Source of the DNA: Patulibacter minatonensis DSM 18081 | GTDB taxonomy: Bacteria > Actinomycetota > Thermoleophilia > Solirubrobacterales > Solirubrobacteraceae | Reading direction: 5' to 3' | DNA length: 64,000 nt | Assembly: GCF_000519325.1 (NCBI RefSeq) | Contig: NZ_KI912613.1 | Span: 4,049,859-4,113,858, forward strand | Shown: positions 32,061-39,793 of the stretch, in pieces | How positions within the stretch are numbered: the stretch's first letter is position 1 | Layout of the letters: every line of letters begins with the position of its first letter | The notes under the pieces: model-generated | Database searches by the model: none | What the model was told of the DNA's origin: nothing | The model's input: the letters and a program-made list of their open reading frames with translations, nothing else | Program-made: the position numbers and the translations under genes

Positions 32061-33133
32061 GCGACGTGGAGCGTGACGCGGCCCCAGGCGTTGTTGACGT
32101 ACCCCTTGGGGTTCCAGAGCGGCCCCGGGTGCTCGGGCTGCGAGGCGGCGGCGCTGTCCCAGGCGCGGACGACGATCTCGTGGTCGCCGCGGTCCAGGTG
32201 CATCTCGGTGCTCCAGAGTCGCCAGGCCCAGCGGCCGAGGTCCTCGTCGAGGTCCGCTTCGACCCAGGTCTTCCCGCCGTCGGCCGAGACGTCGACGCGC
32301 GCGACGTGGCGCTCTCCGCCGGCGAACGCGTAGCCGCGCACCGCGACCGGACCGGCGGTCACTCGTGCGTCGTGGTCGGGCACGAGGATCTCGGCGTTCA
32401 GCGCGACCTCGCCCAGCGGTGTCCCGACCCCGGGACCGGGCTCCTGCTCGGGCTGCAGGAGGCGGTAGACGACGTCCTGGAAGAAGCCCTCCCACGGGCG
32501 GTCGCGGACCTCGACGTGGTGCAGCCACTTGACGCTTCGCGCCCCGATGTAGCCGGGCACCACGACGCGGACGGGGGCGCCGTGGACCGGTGGGAGCAGT
32601 TCGCCGTTCATCTCGTAGGCCAGCAGCACCTCGTCGCGCAACGCCTTCTCCAGCCGGATCGACCCACCGAACTCCTGTGGAGGCTCGGCCTCCTCCGACA
32701 CGTCCGCACCGACCAGGCCGACGTGCGTCGCGGTCCCGGTCGGCCGCGCGAGCGCCAGGACGTCGGCCAGCGCGACGCCGCCCCAGGTCGCGGTGCCGGT
32801 CGCGCCGGGCCCCCAGGGCTCCTCGCCCGGGATGTCCCGGACCTCGAGGAGGCCGGACCGCCGGTTGCCCGCGCACTGCAGCGTCGCGGCGACCTCGCGG
32901 CGCTGGAGGCCCCGGAGGTCGTCCAGCGAGAGGGTCAGCGGCTGCTCGACCAGGCCATCGATGCGGAGCGTCCACGCCGCCGGGTCCGTGTCGGGTACCG
33001 ACCCGTGGTTGCGCACGTAGAAGCGATCGGCGGGCGTGAGGTCGTGCTCGGCCAGTGCCGCGCGGGAGGTCTCGGCGTTCAGCGGATCGGCCGTGTGGAC
33101 GATCATCGTGTCGGTCTTGCCGTAAGCAGCCAC
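32057..33133 (-). CDS. Sulfite-oxidase-family molybdopterin enzyme
   Basis: A 358-residue member of the sulfite oxidase family. The molybdenum-binding domain has the catalytic Cys in VAATLQCAGNRRS and contacts such as VHGAPVRVVVPGYIGARSVKWLHHVEV. The C-terminal Mo-co dimerisation domain is marked by VRGYAFAGGERHVARVDVSADGGKTW. It has no signal peptide or haem domain, so it should work in the cytosol and use an unknown electron acceptor. ATG 33133 is supported because the same N-terminus is conserved in the fragment at 26354-26491. Confidence 0.9.
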   Translation of the reverse strand: MAAYGKTDTMIVHTADPLNAETSRAALAEHDLTPADRFYVRNHGSVPDTDPAAWTLRIDGLVEQPLTLSLDDLRGLQRREVAATLQCAGNRRSGLLEVRDIPGEEPWGPGATGTATWGGVALADVLALARPTGTATHVGLVGADVSEEAEPPQEFGGSIRLEKALRDEVLLAYEMNGELLPPVHGAPVRVVVPGYIGARSVKWLHHVEVRDRPWEGFFQDVVYRLLQPEQEPGPGVGTPLGEVALNAEILVPDHDARVTAGPVAVRGYAFAGGERHVARVDVSADGGKTWVEADLDEDLGRWAWRLWSTEMHLDRGDHEIVVRAWDSAAASQPEHPGPLWNPKGYVNNAWGRVTLHVA

Positions 33134-33187
33134 GAGGTGGTGCTACCCGTCCGTGCCGCTTGCGCACCTCGCGGCCGGTCCCGCGCG

Positions 33188-34000
33188 TCACCGAGAGCGC
33201 GGGGCGACGTCGTCCACGGCGCGGGCGATCGCGTCCACGTCGTCGAACGCCGAGACCCGCGGGCCCGTCGTCGCACCCCGGGGGACGACGTAGACCGACG
33301 GGGTCGCGTCGGTGCCGAGCGCCCGGATGATCCGGTCGTCAGCGGCCGTCAGGGCCCGGGAGTCCGGCGTCTCGCGGACGACGACCTGGCCACCGGTCGT
33401 GCCGGGCGCGGCCTCGGCGATGCTCCGCAGGAGCGGCTCGGTCGCCCACTCCTCCCGGGTGTCCCCCTGGTTCCAGAACGTCGTCTGGACGAAGCCCCAG
33501 AAGCGGTCCGCAGCAACGAGCCCATACGCGACCCGGCGCGCGAGCGCACCGTCGGTCGTGGCCCGCGCGGGATCGCGGAAGTTCGCGAGCACCATCCGCA
33601 GGTTCGCGCGTCCCGTCCGCACGAGACGCTCGACGATCTCCGGCTGCGTCTCGATCGCGTGCTCCTTGCAGCTGGGGCACTTCAGGTCCGAGACCTCCAG
33701 GATCGTCACGGGCGCGTCAGGGCGCCCGAGAACGGTCCCCCGCTGGGGCAGTCCCCGCAGCAGCGCAGCGGTCTCGTCGGCGCCACGGATCTCGACCCCA
33801 CGGACGGTCGTCCGCGAGCCGTCGGCGGCGGGGTCGCGCTTGAACGACCCGACGCCCACCAGCACGGCCACGACGAGCACCGCGACGGCAGCGGCCACGC
33901 CCAGGAGCCGCAGGCGCTGACGTCGCTGAGCATCAGCAGGCGACGTTCGACCGTCGGTCGCCGGAGGGTCCGTCAGCGGCGGACGAGTCGCACGGGCCAT
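33188..34000 (-). CDS. Membrane-anchored DsbA-like thioredoxin-fold protein
   Basis: A 270-residue protein starting at ATG 34000 (an extension to 34036 is possible). One membrane anchor (LRLLGVAAAVAVLVVAVLVGVGSF) leads into a DsbA-type domain. The domain has the redox motif in LEVSDLKCPSCKEHAIETQPEIV (Cys-Pro-Ser-Cys) and cis-Pro in TDATPSVYVVPRG. The active site should face the outside. Similar proteins oxidise or isomerise disulfides in actinobacterial envelope proteins. It lies 54 bp upstream of the sulfite-oxidase-like gene on the same strand and may be in the same operon. Confidence 0.82.
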   Translation of the reverse strand: MARATRPPLTDPPATDGRTSPADAQRRQRLRLLGVAAAVAVLVVAVLVGVGSFKRDPAADGSRTTVRGVEIRGADETAALLRGLPQRGTVLGRPDAPVTILEVSDLKCPSCKEHAIETQPEIVERLVRTGRANLRMVLANFRDPARATTDGALARRVAYGLVAADRFWGFVQTTFWNQGDTREEWATEPLLRSIAEAAPGTTGGQVVVRETPDSRALTAADDRIIRALGTDATPSVYVVPRGATTGPRVSAFDDVDAIARAVDDVAPRSR

Positions 34001-34104
34001 GACCGAAGTCTGCCCCACCACCAACCCCTCGAGCATTCCTTTTCGGCATACTAGGCTGGCGGGAATGACTGGTGGACCGGCTTCTCGAGGCGCATGCTGT
34101 GTTC

Positions 34105-35253
34105 ATGGCCACCACGACGAGCGACCACCACATGACCGCCACACCCGTCACGTCGGGCCGCACGTTCCTCCGCGAGCTGGAGGACCGGGGCGCCGCGTTC
34201 GCGCACATCGGCCCCAACTGGTTCGCGTCGGTCATGGGCACCGGCATCGTCGCCAACGCCGCCGCGCTGCTGCCCCGGCAGGTCGCCGGACTGCACGAGT
34301 TCGCCGTCGGCGTCTGGGTCATCGCCGCCGCCTGGCTGATCACCCTCACCGCCATCACCGCGGTCCACTGGACCCGCCACACCGACAACGCCAGGGCCCA
34401 CGCGTCGAACCCCGCGATGGCGCCGTTCTACGGCGCACCCCCGATGGCCCTGATGACCGTCGGCGCCGGCACGCTGCTGGTCGGCCACGACGTCATCGGC
34501 ATGCCCGCCGCGATCGTCGTCGCGTTCGTCCTCTGGACCCTGGGCACCCTCGGCGGCCTCGCCTCCAGCGCCCTGGTCCCCTACTGGCTCTTCACCCGCC
34601 ACGAGGTCGACGTGCAGCACACCTTCGCCACCTGGCTGATGCCCGTCGTCCCCCCGATGGTCTCCGCCGCCACCGGCGCCGCACTGATCCAGCACCTGCC
34701 CGCCGGCCAGGCCCGCGAGGCGATGCTGCTCGCCTGCTACGCCATGTTCGGCCTCAGCCTGCTCGCCTCGCTCGTCATCATCACGCTCGTCTGGGGCCGC
34801 CTGGCCTACGAGAAGACCGGGCCCGTGGCCACCGTCCCCACGCTGTTCATCGTGCTCGGGCCCCTCGGCCAGTCGATCACGGCCGCCAACCTCCTGGGCA
34901 ACCAGGCCCACATCGCCATCGCCGCACCCTTCTCCACCGGCTTCCAGGCCATGGGCGTCCTCTACGGCGCCCCGGTCTTCGGCTTCGCGATGCTCTGGCT
35001 CGTCATCGCCGCCGCGCTCGTCGTCCGCGCCGCGAAACAGGGCATGGGCTTCTCGCTGACCTGGTGGAGCTTCACCTTCCCCGTCGGCACCGTCGTCACC
35101 GGCACCTCGCTGCTGGCCACGGACACCGGCCTGGACGCCCTCGCCTGGATCGCCGTCGGCCTCTACGTCCTCCTGCTGGCCGCCTGGGTCACCGCCGCCG
35201 TCCGCACCGCCCACGGCGCCCTGCGGACCGGGACCCTGCTGCAGGCCACCTGA
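34105..35253 (+). CDS. TDT-family transporter (TehA/SLAC1-like)
   Basis: A 382-residue integral membrane protein with about ten hydrophobic helices. The family start HIGPNWFASVMGTGIVANAAALLP is present, with later IVLGPLGQSITAANLLGN and WWSFTFPVGTVVTGTSLLA, typical of tellurite-resistance/dicarboxylate transporters and SLAC1-like anion channels. Members carry tellurite, sulfite (Ssu1), malate or anions. Given nearby sulfite-oxidase and other sulfur genes, sulfite export is attractive here but not proven. ATG 34105 is chosen; upstream GTG 34072 adds a poor leader. Confidence 0.87.
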   Translation: MATTTSDHHMTATPVTSGRTFLRELEDRGAAFAHIGPNWFASVMGTGIVANAAALLPRQVAGLHEFAVGVWVIAAAWLITLTAITAVHWTRHTDNARAHASNPAMAPFYGAPPMALMTVGAGTLLVGHDVIGMPAAIVVAFVLWTLGTLGGLASSALVPYWLFTRHEVDVQHTFATWLMPVVPPMVSAATGAALIQHLPAGQAREAMLLACYAMFGLSLLASLVIITLVWGRLAYEKTGPVATVPTLFIVLGPLGQSITAANLLGNQAHIAIAAPFSTGFQAMGVLYGAPVFGFAMLWLVIAAALVVRAAKQGMGFSLTWWSFTFPVGTVVTGTSLLATDTGLDALAWIAVGLYVLLLAAWVTAAVRTAHGALRTGTLLQAT

Positions 35254-35259
35254 CCCCGA

Positions 35260-35927
35260 TCACGCGTCGGCCAGCTCTCGGGCGCGCCCGAGGACGTCGT
35301 CGAGCATCGGGGCCGTGAGGACGCCGGTCGCGGTGTTCTGGCGGCTCGGGTGGTAGCAGCCCAGGAGCAGCGGCCCGGCCGGCAGCCGGTGCTCCGCGCC
35401 ATGGCCGAAGCGTGGCCGCGGTGGCGCGTCGAACGCCTTCAAGACCGCGGACCACGTCCAGCCGCCGAGCGCCACGATCACCCGCAGCGCGGGCAATGCC
35501 GCCACCTCAGCCCGGAGATACGGCAGGCACCGGTCGCGCTCCCCGGGCGTCGGGCGGTTGCCCGGCGGGGGCATCGCACCACCGATGCCATCCACGCGCC
35601 GTCGAGGTGGAGTCCGTCTCCCCGGTGCTCCGACGTCGCCCGACTCGCGAAGCCGGCGCGGTGCATGGCCGGCATCAGCGAATCGGCGCTCGGATTGCCC
35701 GTGAACGCGCGGCCGGTGCGGTTGCCGCCGTGCGCGGCCGTCGCGAGGCCGAGCACGAAGACTCGGGCGGCGGGGTCGCCGAAGCCGGGGACCGGGCGCG
35801 CCCAGTACGCCGCCCCGGGCACCGCGCGGGAATCGTCAGCGGCCTCCTCACGGCGCGTGACCAGCCGCGGGCAGCGGCGGCAGCCGACGACCGCCGCCTC
35901 CACCGCGCTGAGCGGACCGCGCTTCAT
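35260..35927 (-). pseudogene. Type 5 uracil-DNA glycosylase, frameshifted
   Basis: The first part (from ATG 35927) has the Fe-S Cys pair in VGCRRCPRLV and the type 5 motif GLATAAHGGNRTGRAFTGNPSADSLM. It reads in frame to SVVRC. The remainder (PPPGNRPTPGERDRCLPYLRAEVAALPALRVIVALGG ... LLLGCYHPSRQNTATG) is intact in a different frame. The two join at a run of five G on the plus strand (35567-35571); one extra base there would restore a full protein of about 220 residues. Either a recent inactivating mutation or a homopolymer sequencing error. The enzyme removes uracil and hypoxanthine from DNA. Confidence 0.8.
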
Positions 35928-35995
35928 CGCGCCACCGTACCCGGGCCAGCGCGAGGAGGCACGCCCGAACGGATGGGGACGGGTACGAGCAGGGC

Positions 35996-36277
35996 ATGAA
36001 GCTGCTGCACCCCTCCCTCGAGGACCTCACCCCGCGCCACATCGAGCTGTTCTGGCGCTACCAAGTGGTCCGCACCGGCGTCGACTTCAGCGCCGCCATG
36101 TGCTTCCTCGTCGGGAGCGCGTTCTTCTTCTTCGCCTCGCTGAGCACCCCCGCGGACTGGCTCTTCCTCGTCGGCTCGATCCTCTTCGCGGTCAAGCCGA
36201 CGATCGACCTCGTCCGTTCCGCGCACCTCCGCCGACTGCCGACCACCTCGTCGCCCGCGGCGGGCGACCTGCGATGA
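35996..36277 (+). CDS. YrhK-like small membrane protein
   Basis: A 93-residue protein with a YrhK domain. RHIELFWRYQVVRTGVDFSAAMCFLVGSAFFFFASL and WLFLVGSILFAVKPTIDLVRSAH form two membrane helices with conserved Arg and Asp residues. The YrhK family is of unknown function. It is expressed away from the UDG gene and ends 26 bp before the fluoride aptamer begins. Confidence 0.75.
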   Translation: MKLLHPSLEDLTPRHIELFWRYQVVRTGVDFSAAMCFLVGSAFFFFASLSTPADWLFLVGSILFAVKPTIDLVRSAHLRRLPTTSSPAAGDLR

Positions 36278-36302
36278 TCATGGTGTTCGCGCCCTCGTGG
36301 TG

Positions 36303-36398
36303 CGTCCGAGTGATGAGGCCCGCTCCATAACCGCCGCCCGCAGTTCGGGGGGCTGATGGCTTCTACGACCACGCCCCGCCCGGGGCGCCGTAGAAGCC
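36303..36398 (+). ncRNA. Fluoride riboswitch (crcB motif) with switching hairpin
   Basis: The aptamer runs GAGTGATGAGGCCCGCTC, a variable arm, then GGGGGGCTGATGGCTTCTACG, matching the crcB RNA consensus. The last ten aptamer bases (GGCTTCTACG, 36358-36367) are perfectly complementary to CGTAGAAGCC (36389-36398), with an inner GC-rich hairpin (CGCCCCG/CGGGGCG) between them. The downstream stem therefore competes with the aptamer and would be prevented when fluoride is bound, allowing expression of the two crcB genes. Confidence 0.88.
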
Positions 36399-36567
36399 CG
36401 TGCCACGTCCGTCGCCCGCGCTGCCGCCGCGCCCCGTCCAACGACAGGAGCCGAAGTGCGCACCACCAGCAACATCGTCATCGAGGTCCTCGAGGAGAGC
36501 ACGGTCCCGGGCCTGATCGCCGCCGGCTGCGCGCGACGCGAAGCCCTTACGCGCGCGGAGAGCGCGC

Positions 36568-37008
36568 ATGAGCATCGAGCAGACCGTCGCCCGCGAAGCC
36601 AGACGCCACCACGTGCTGATCGCCGTCTTCTGCGGCGGCGCGCTCGGAACGCTTGCTCGCGCCGCCTCGTCCTCGACGTTTTCCCATGCACCGGACCGGT
36701 GGCCGTGGGCGACGTTGGCGGTCAACGTCGTCGGCACGCTGCTGCTCGGGTGGTGGAGCACCCGGCTGATGCGCTCCCCCGACGTCGATCCACGGCTGCG
36801 GCCGTTTCTCGCGACCGGGATCTGTGGCGGCCTGACGACGTTCTCGACCCTGCAGATCGAGCTCGTGCTGATGCTCGACGCACACGCCTACGCACTGGCT
36901 ACCGGCTACGCCGCCACCACGATCGTCCTGGGCCTGGTCGCCATCGTCGCCGGCCAACAGGCCGCCCACGCCCACCACCGCCGGCAACGCCGATCGGGTC
37001 GCCGATGA
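36568..37008 (+). CDS. crcB: Fluoride exporter CrcB, first subunit
   Basis: A 146-residue four-helix membrane protein of the CrcB/Fluc family: VFCGGALGTLARAASSS at the start, the polar-track helix LAVNVVGTLLLGWWS with the conserved Asn, and GGLTTFSTLQIELV with the Phe-box and TFST motif. Fluc channels export fluoride as dual-topology dimers; actinobacteria often use two homologues that pair. Preceded by a GGAGAG ribosome site and a fluoride riboswitch. The stop overlaps the second crcB start (ATGA). A basic His/Arg tail extends its C-terminus. Confidence 0.92.
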   Translation: MSIEQTVAREARRHHVLIAVFCGGALGTLARAASSSTFSHAPDRWPWATLAVNVVGTLLLGWWSTRLMRSPDVDPRLRPFLATGICGGLTTFSTLQIELVLMLDAHAYALATGYAATTIVLGLVAIVAGQQAAHAHHRRQRRSGRR

Positions 37009-37373
37009 ACGGCGCGACGCTCTGGGCGGCGGTCACCGTGGCCGGTGGATGCGGAGCCGTCATGCGGCTGCACGTCGACGAGACGATCCGAAACCGCACG
37101 CACGGCGACGCACCGGTGGGGATCTTCGTCGTCAACCTGACGGGCGCCCTGCTCCTCGGCATCCTCACCGGCGCCGCACTGCCCCACCACACGTCACTGA
37201 TCACGGCCACCGCCTTCGTCGGCGCGTACACCACGTTCTCGACCTGGATGCTCGACACCATCGGCGCCGCGAGTCGACACCAGGCCACCGTTGCCGCCGG
37301 CAACCTCGTCGGGAGTGTCGCCTGCGGGCTTGCCGCCGCCGCGATCGGGCGACAGATCGGCGTACACCTCTGA
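37005..37373 (+). CDS. crcB: Fluoride exporter CrcB, second subunit
   Basis: A 122-residue partner of the preceding protein, starting at ATG 37005. It has VTVAGGCGAVMRLHVDE, VVNLTGALLLGILTGAAL with the conserved Asn, and AFVGAYTTFSTWMLDTIGAA. Four membrane helices are expected. In heterodimeric Fluc systems the two subunits face in opposite directions, and the coupled ATGA overlap supports equal production. The C-terminus (VACGLAAAAIGRQIGVHL) is short. Confidence 0.92.
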   Translation: MNGATLWAAVTVAGGCGAVMRLHVDETIRNRTHGDAPVGIFVVNLTGALLLGILTGAALPHHTSLITATAFVGAYTTFSTWMLDTIGAASRHQATVAAGNLVGSVACGLAAAAIGRQIGVHL

Positions 37374-37406
37374 GACCGAAGACCGCGAGATACCGACGAT
37401 CCCACG

Positions 37407-37580
37407 AAGGGGCGTCCTACGGGGCACCGCCAGTGCCTATCTGGATGCCGACGACAGTGGCCGGTTCGGGGCGGTGTCCGAGGTCCGCGAAGTAGACGTC
37501 TCAGGCCTCGTCGCGCGTCTCCCCCACGCGGGTCTCGTTCCGGCGCCGTCACACGTCTCGATCTGGTGACGTTCGACACG
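37407..37580. repeat. Diverged 174-nt repeat, copy A
   Basis: This segment aligns with 58528-58701 over its whole length: both start AAGGGGCGT, share CTGGATGCCGAC-like and GGTCTC/TTTCGGCGCC-like blocks, and end in the identical 20-mer CGATCTGGTGACGTTCGACA plus flanks. No reading frame is kept in both copies. It may be an IS or mobile-gene remnant, or a structured noncoding element. Confidence 0.55.
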
Positions 37581-37624
37581 ACACCTTCCCGAGCGGCACG
37601 GTTCGGGCGTCCACAGCGGCGTGA

Positions 37625-38047
37625 CTACGTCGCCGTGTGCTGGTGGTTCGTGGCCGTTGAGTCGCCGACGAGGTCGGACGATTGGATGGTGAGGATGCAG
37701 CCGATCGCGCGCAGCACTCGGACGTAGCGTGCGTCGGTATCGGGGGCGATCGCGATCTGGGTGGCACGGTCCACGCCGAGCTGCCGTCGGAGGTCGTGCA
37801 GCACGGCGGCGTGGTCGGCGGGCACGCCGGGGTGAAACTGCGGCGGGCAGCCCGCCGCGAGGGCTGCCGCGACGGCGTCCCCCTCCCCGACGGCAGGGGG
37901 AATGCGCGGGTCGCGCTCTCCCGCCGCTTCGATCCGCTCGTAGAGGACCTCGAGGAGCGGCCCGGCGATCGCGATCGTCCCGGAGGGCCGGACGGCCGCG
38001 AGGCGGTCGGCGGCTGCCGTCACGGCGCTGGTGCCTGTCATGGGCAT
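37625..38047 (-). CDS. Hypothetical protein
   Basis: A 140-residue frame starting at ATG 38047 (or M3 at 38041). The helical start TSAVTAAADRLAAVRPSGTIAIAGPLLEVLYERIEAAGERDPRIPPAVGEGDAVAAALA leads to a second part with QFHPGVPADHAAVLHDLRRQLGVDRATQIAIAPDTDARYVRVLRAIGCILTIQ. It looks like a soluble alpha/beta protein, but I recognise no family. It follows the GMC oxidoreductase on the other side of a 52-bp gap and is on the same strand, so it could be the last gene of that operon. Confidence 0.55.
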   Translation of the reverse strand: MPMTGTSAVTAAADRLAAVRPSGTIAIAGPLLEVLYERIEAAGERDPRIPPAVGEGDAVAAALAAGCPPQFHPGVPADHAAVLHDLRRQLGVDRATQIAIAPDTDARYVRVLRAIGCILTIQSSDLVGDSTATNHQHTAT

Positions 38048-38099
38048 CGTTCTCTCAGACGTTGGAGGGGCGACGGCGGGTCGCGGCGTTCTGGGTCGG

Positions 38100-39683
38100 T
38101 CAGGCCGTCGCGGCGACGTCGGTCACGGCGGCGGTGGCGTCCTGGCGGATCATGTCGGCGGCCTTCTCGGCGATCATGATCACCGGCGCGTTGGTGTTGC
38201 CACGGACGATGCTCGGCATCACCGAGGCGTCGACGACGCGCAGACCGCGAACGCCATGGACGCGCAGCCGTGCGTCGACGACGGGCCCGATCGCGCAAGT
38301 CGAGGTGGGGTGGTAAATCGTCATCGTGTTGGCGGTGACGTAGTCCCAGAGGTCCTCGTCGGAGACGTCGGGTGTGGGGGCGAGGAACTCGCCGGTGATG
38401 AAGTCCTTCAGGGCGTCCTGCTGCGAGATCTCCAGCGCGACGCGGGCGCCAGCGAGCATCGTCGCGCGGTCCTCCTCGGTCGTGAGGTAGTTGTGGATGA
38501 TCCGCGGCTTGGAGTGCGGGTTGGCGGTCCGCAGCGTCACGGAGCCGCGGCTGGTCGGCTTGACGACTCCGGGTCCGAAGGCCACGCCGTGCTCGACGGC
38601 CGGACCGAGCCCTTCCTGCCAGAACAGCGCCGGGGCGCAGTGGAACTGGCAGTCGGGTGCGTTGAGGCCCGGGCGGGTGCGGATGAAGCCGCCGGCCTCG
38701 GCGATGTTGGAGGTCAGCGGCCCGGTGCCCTCGGTCTGTAGCTGGGCGACGTTCTCGGGCGTCAACGCGGTCATGAGCGATTCGTAGTCCGCCGACCAGT
38801 TCATCAGCAGCATGCAGTGGTCCTGCAGGCCCTGACCGACGGGCAGCTCCTTGCGGACCTCGATCCCGAACGGCGCGAGACCCTCGGCGGGACCGATCCC
38901 AGAGAGCATCAGCAGCTGCGGGGACTGGTAGGCGCCCGCGCAGACGAGGACCTCGCGGGCGGCGTGGACCTCCTCGATCGTGCCGGCGTGATCGATCTCG
39001 ACGCCCGACGCGCGGTCGCCGTCAAACAGCAGGCGCAGTGCCGTGGCCTCGGTGAGGACGGTCAGGTTCTCGCGGTCGGTCACGGGGTGCAGGTACCGCA
39101 CGGCGGTGCTTGCGCGCATGCCGTTCTCCTGCGTGGTCTGGTACCGGCCGAAGCCTTCCTGGCGGGCGCCGTTGAAGTCGGGGTTCTTCTCGTGTCCGGC
39201 CTGGTTGGCGGCCTCGACGAACGCGTCGACGACAGGGTTCATCGAGCGGCTCTCGCGCACCGGCAGCGGGCCGCCGGTGCCGTGAAAGAGGTCCTCGCCG
39301 CGCTCCTGGTCCTCGGAGCGCTTGAAGTACGGCAGGACGTCGTCGTAGTTCCAGCCCTCAGCGCCGAGGGTCTCCCACTCGTCGTAGTCGACGCGGTTTC
39401 CGCGGATGTAGACCATCGCGTTCATTGACGAGCAGCCGCCGAGCACCTTCGCCCGTGGCAGGTAGGCGCGGCGGCCGTTGAGGCCGGGCTCCGGCTCGGT
39501 GTGGAAGTCCCAGTCCAGGCGGCCCTTGAAGAGCGCGCCGAACGCGGCGGGGATGTGGATCTCCTGGTCGGTGTCGGCACCGCCGGCCTCCAGGAGCGCC
39601 ACGGTGACGGTGGGATCCTCGGTCAGGCGGGCGGCGAGGACGGCGCCGGCAGAGCCGGCCCCGACGATGACGTAGTCGTACAC
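38100..39683 (-). CDS. GMC-family FAD oxidoreductase (choline/alcohol dehydrogenase type)
   Basis: A 527-residue flavoenzyme. The dinucleotide motif is YDYVIVGAGSAGAVLAARL, the first GMC signature is in RAYLPRAKVLGGCSSMNAMVYIRGN, the second in GAYQSPQLLMLSGIGPAEGL, and the catalytic His is in TIYHPTSTCAIG with a partner Asn in VRGNTNAPVIMIAEKAADMI. It oxidises an alcohol to an aldehyde, probably of an aliphatic or terpene substrate. GTG 39683 is preceded by a CAGGAGA ribosome site. It follows the P450 gene on the same strand by 110 bp, so hydroxylation by the P450 then oxidation here is a natural two-step path. Confidence 0.9.
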   Translation of the reverse strand: MYDYVIVGAGSAGAVLAARLTEDPTVTVALLEAGGADTDQEIHIPAAFGALFKGRLDWDFHTEPEPGLNGRRAYLPRAKVLGGCSSMNAMVYIRGNRVDYDEWETLGAEGWNYDDVLPYFKRSEDQERGEDLFHGTGGPLPVRESRSMNPVVDAFVEAANQAGHEKNPDFNGARQEGFGRYQTTQENGMRASTAVRYLHPVTDRENLTVLTEATALRLLFDGDRASGVEIDHAGTIEEVHAAREVLVCAGAYQSPQLLMLSGIGPAEGLAPFGIEVRKELPVGQGLQDHCMLLMNWSADYESLMTALTPENVAQLQTEGTGPLTSNIAEAGGFIRTRPGLNAPDCQFHCAPALFWQEGLGPAVEHGVAFGPGVVKPTSRGSVTLRTANPHSKPRIIHNYLTTEEDRATMLAGARVALEISQQDALKDFITGEFLAPTPDVSDEDLWDYVTANTMTIYHPTSTCAIGPVVDARLRVHGVRGLRVVDASVMPSIVRGNTNAPVIMIAEKAADMIRQDATAAVTDVAATA

Positions 39684-39793
39684 GTAAATCTCCTGTTCGG
39701 TGGAAGGGTCCGGGAGGGTCCCCGGGGTGCGGCGGCGGGCGCCGCCGGACGTCGGGTCCGGCGGCGCGGGGGCGGCGGTCTGCCGCACCGGGC

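Noticed and set aside
36456-37373. A 305-codon frame fusing a leader to the second crcB subunit
   Set aside because: Its middle is out of frame with the clearly coding first crcB gene and is low-complexity; the second subunit starts at ATG 37005 with the standard overlap.
37378-37569. Small plus-strand gene after crcB
   Set aside because: The frame lies in the diverged repeat, has no ribosome site and no counterpart frame in the second copy.
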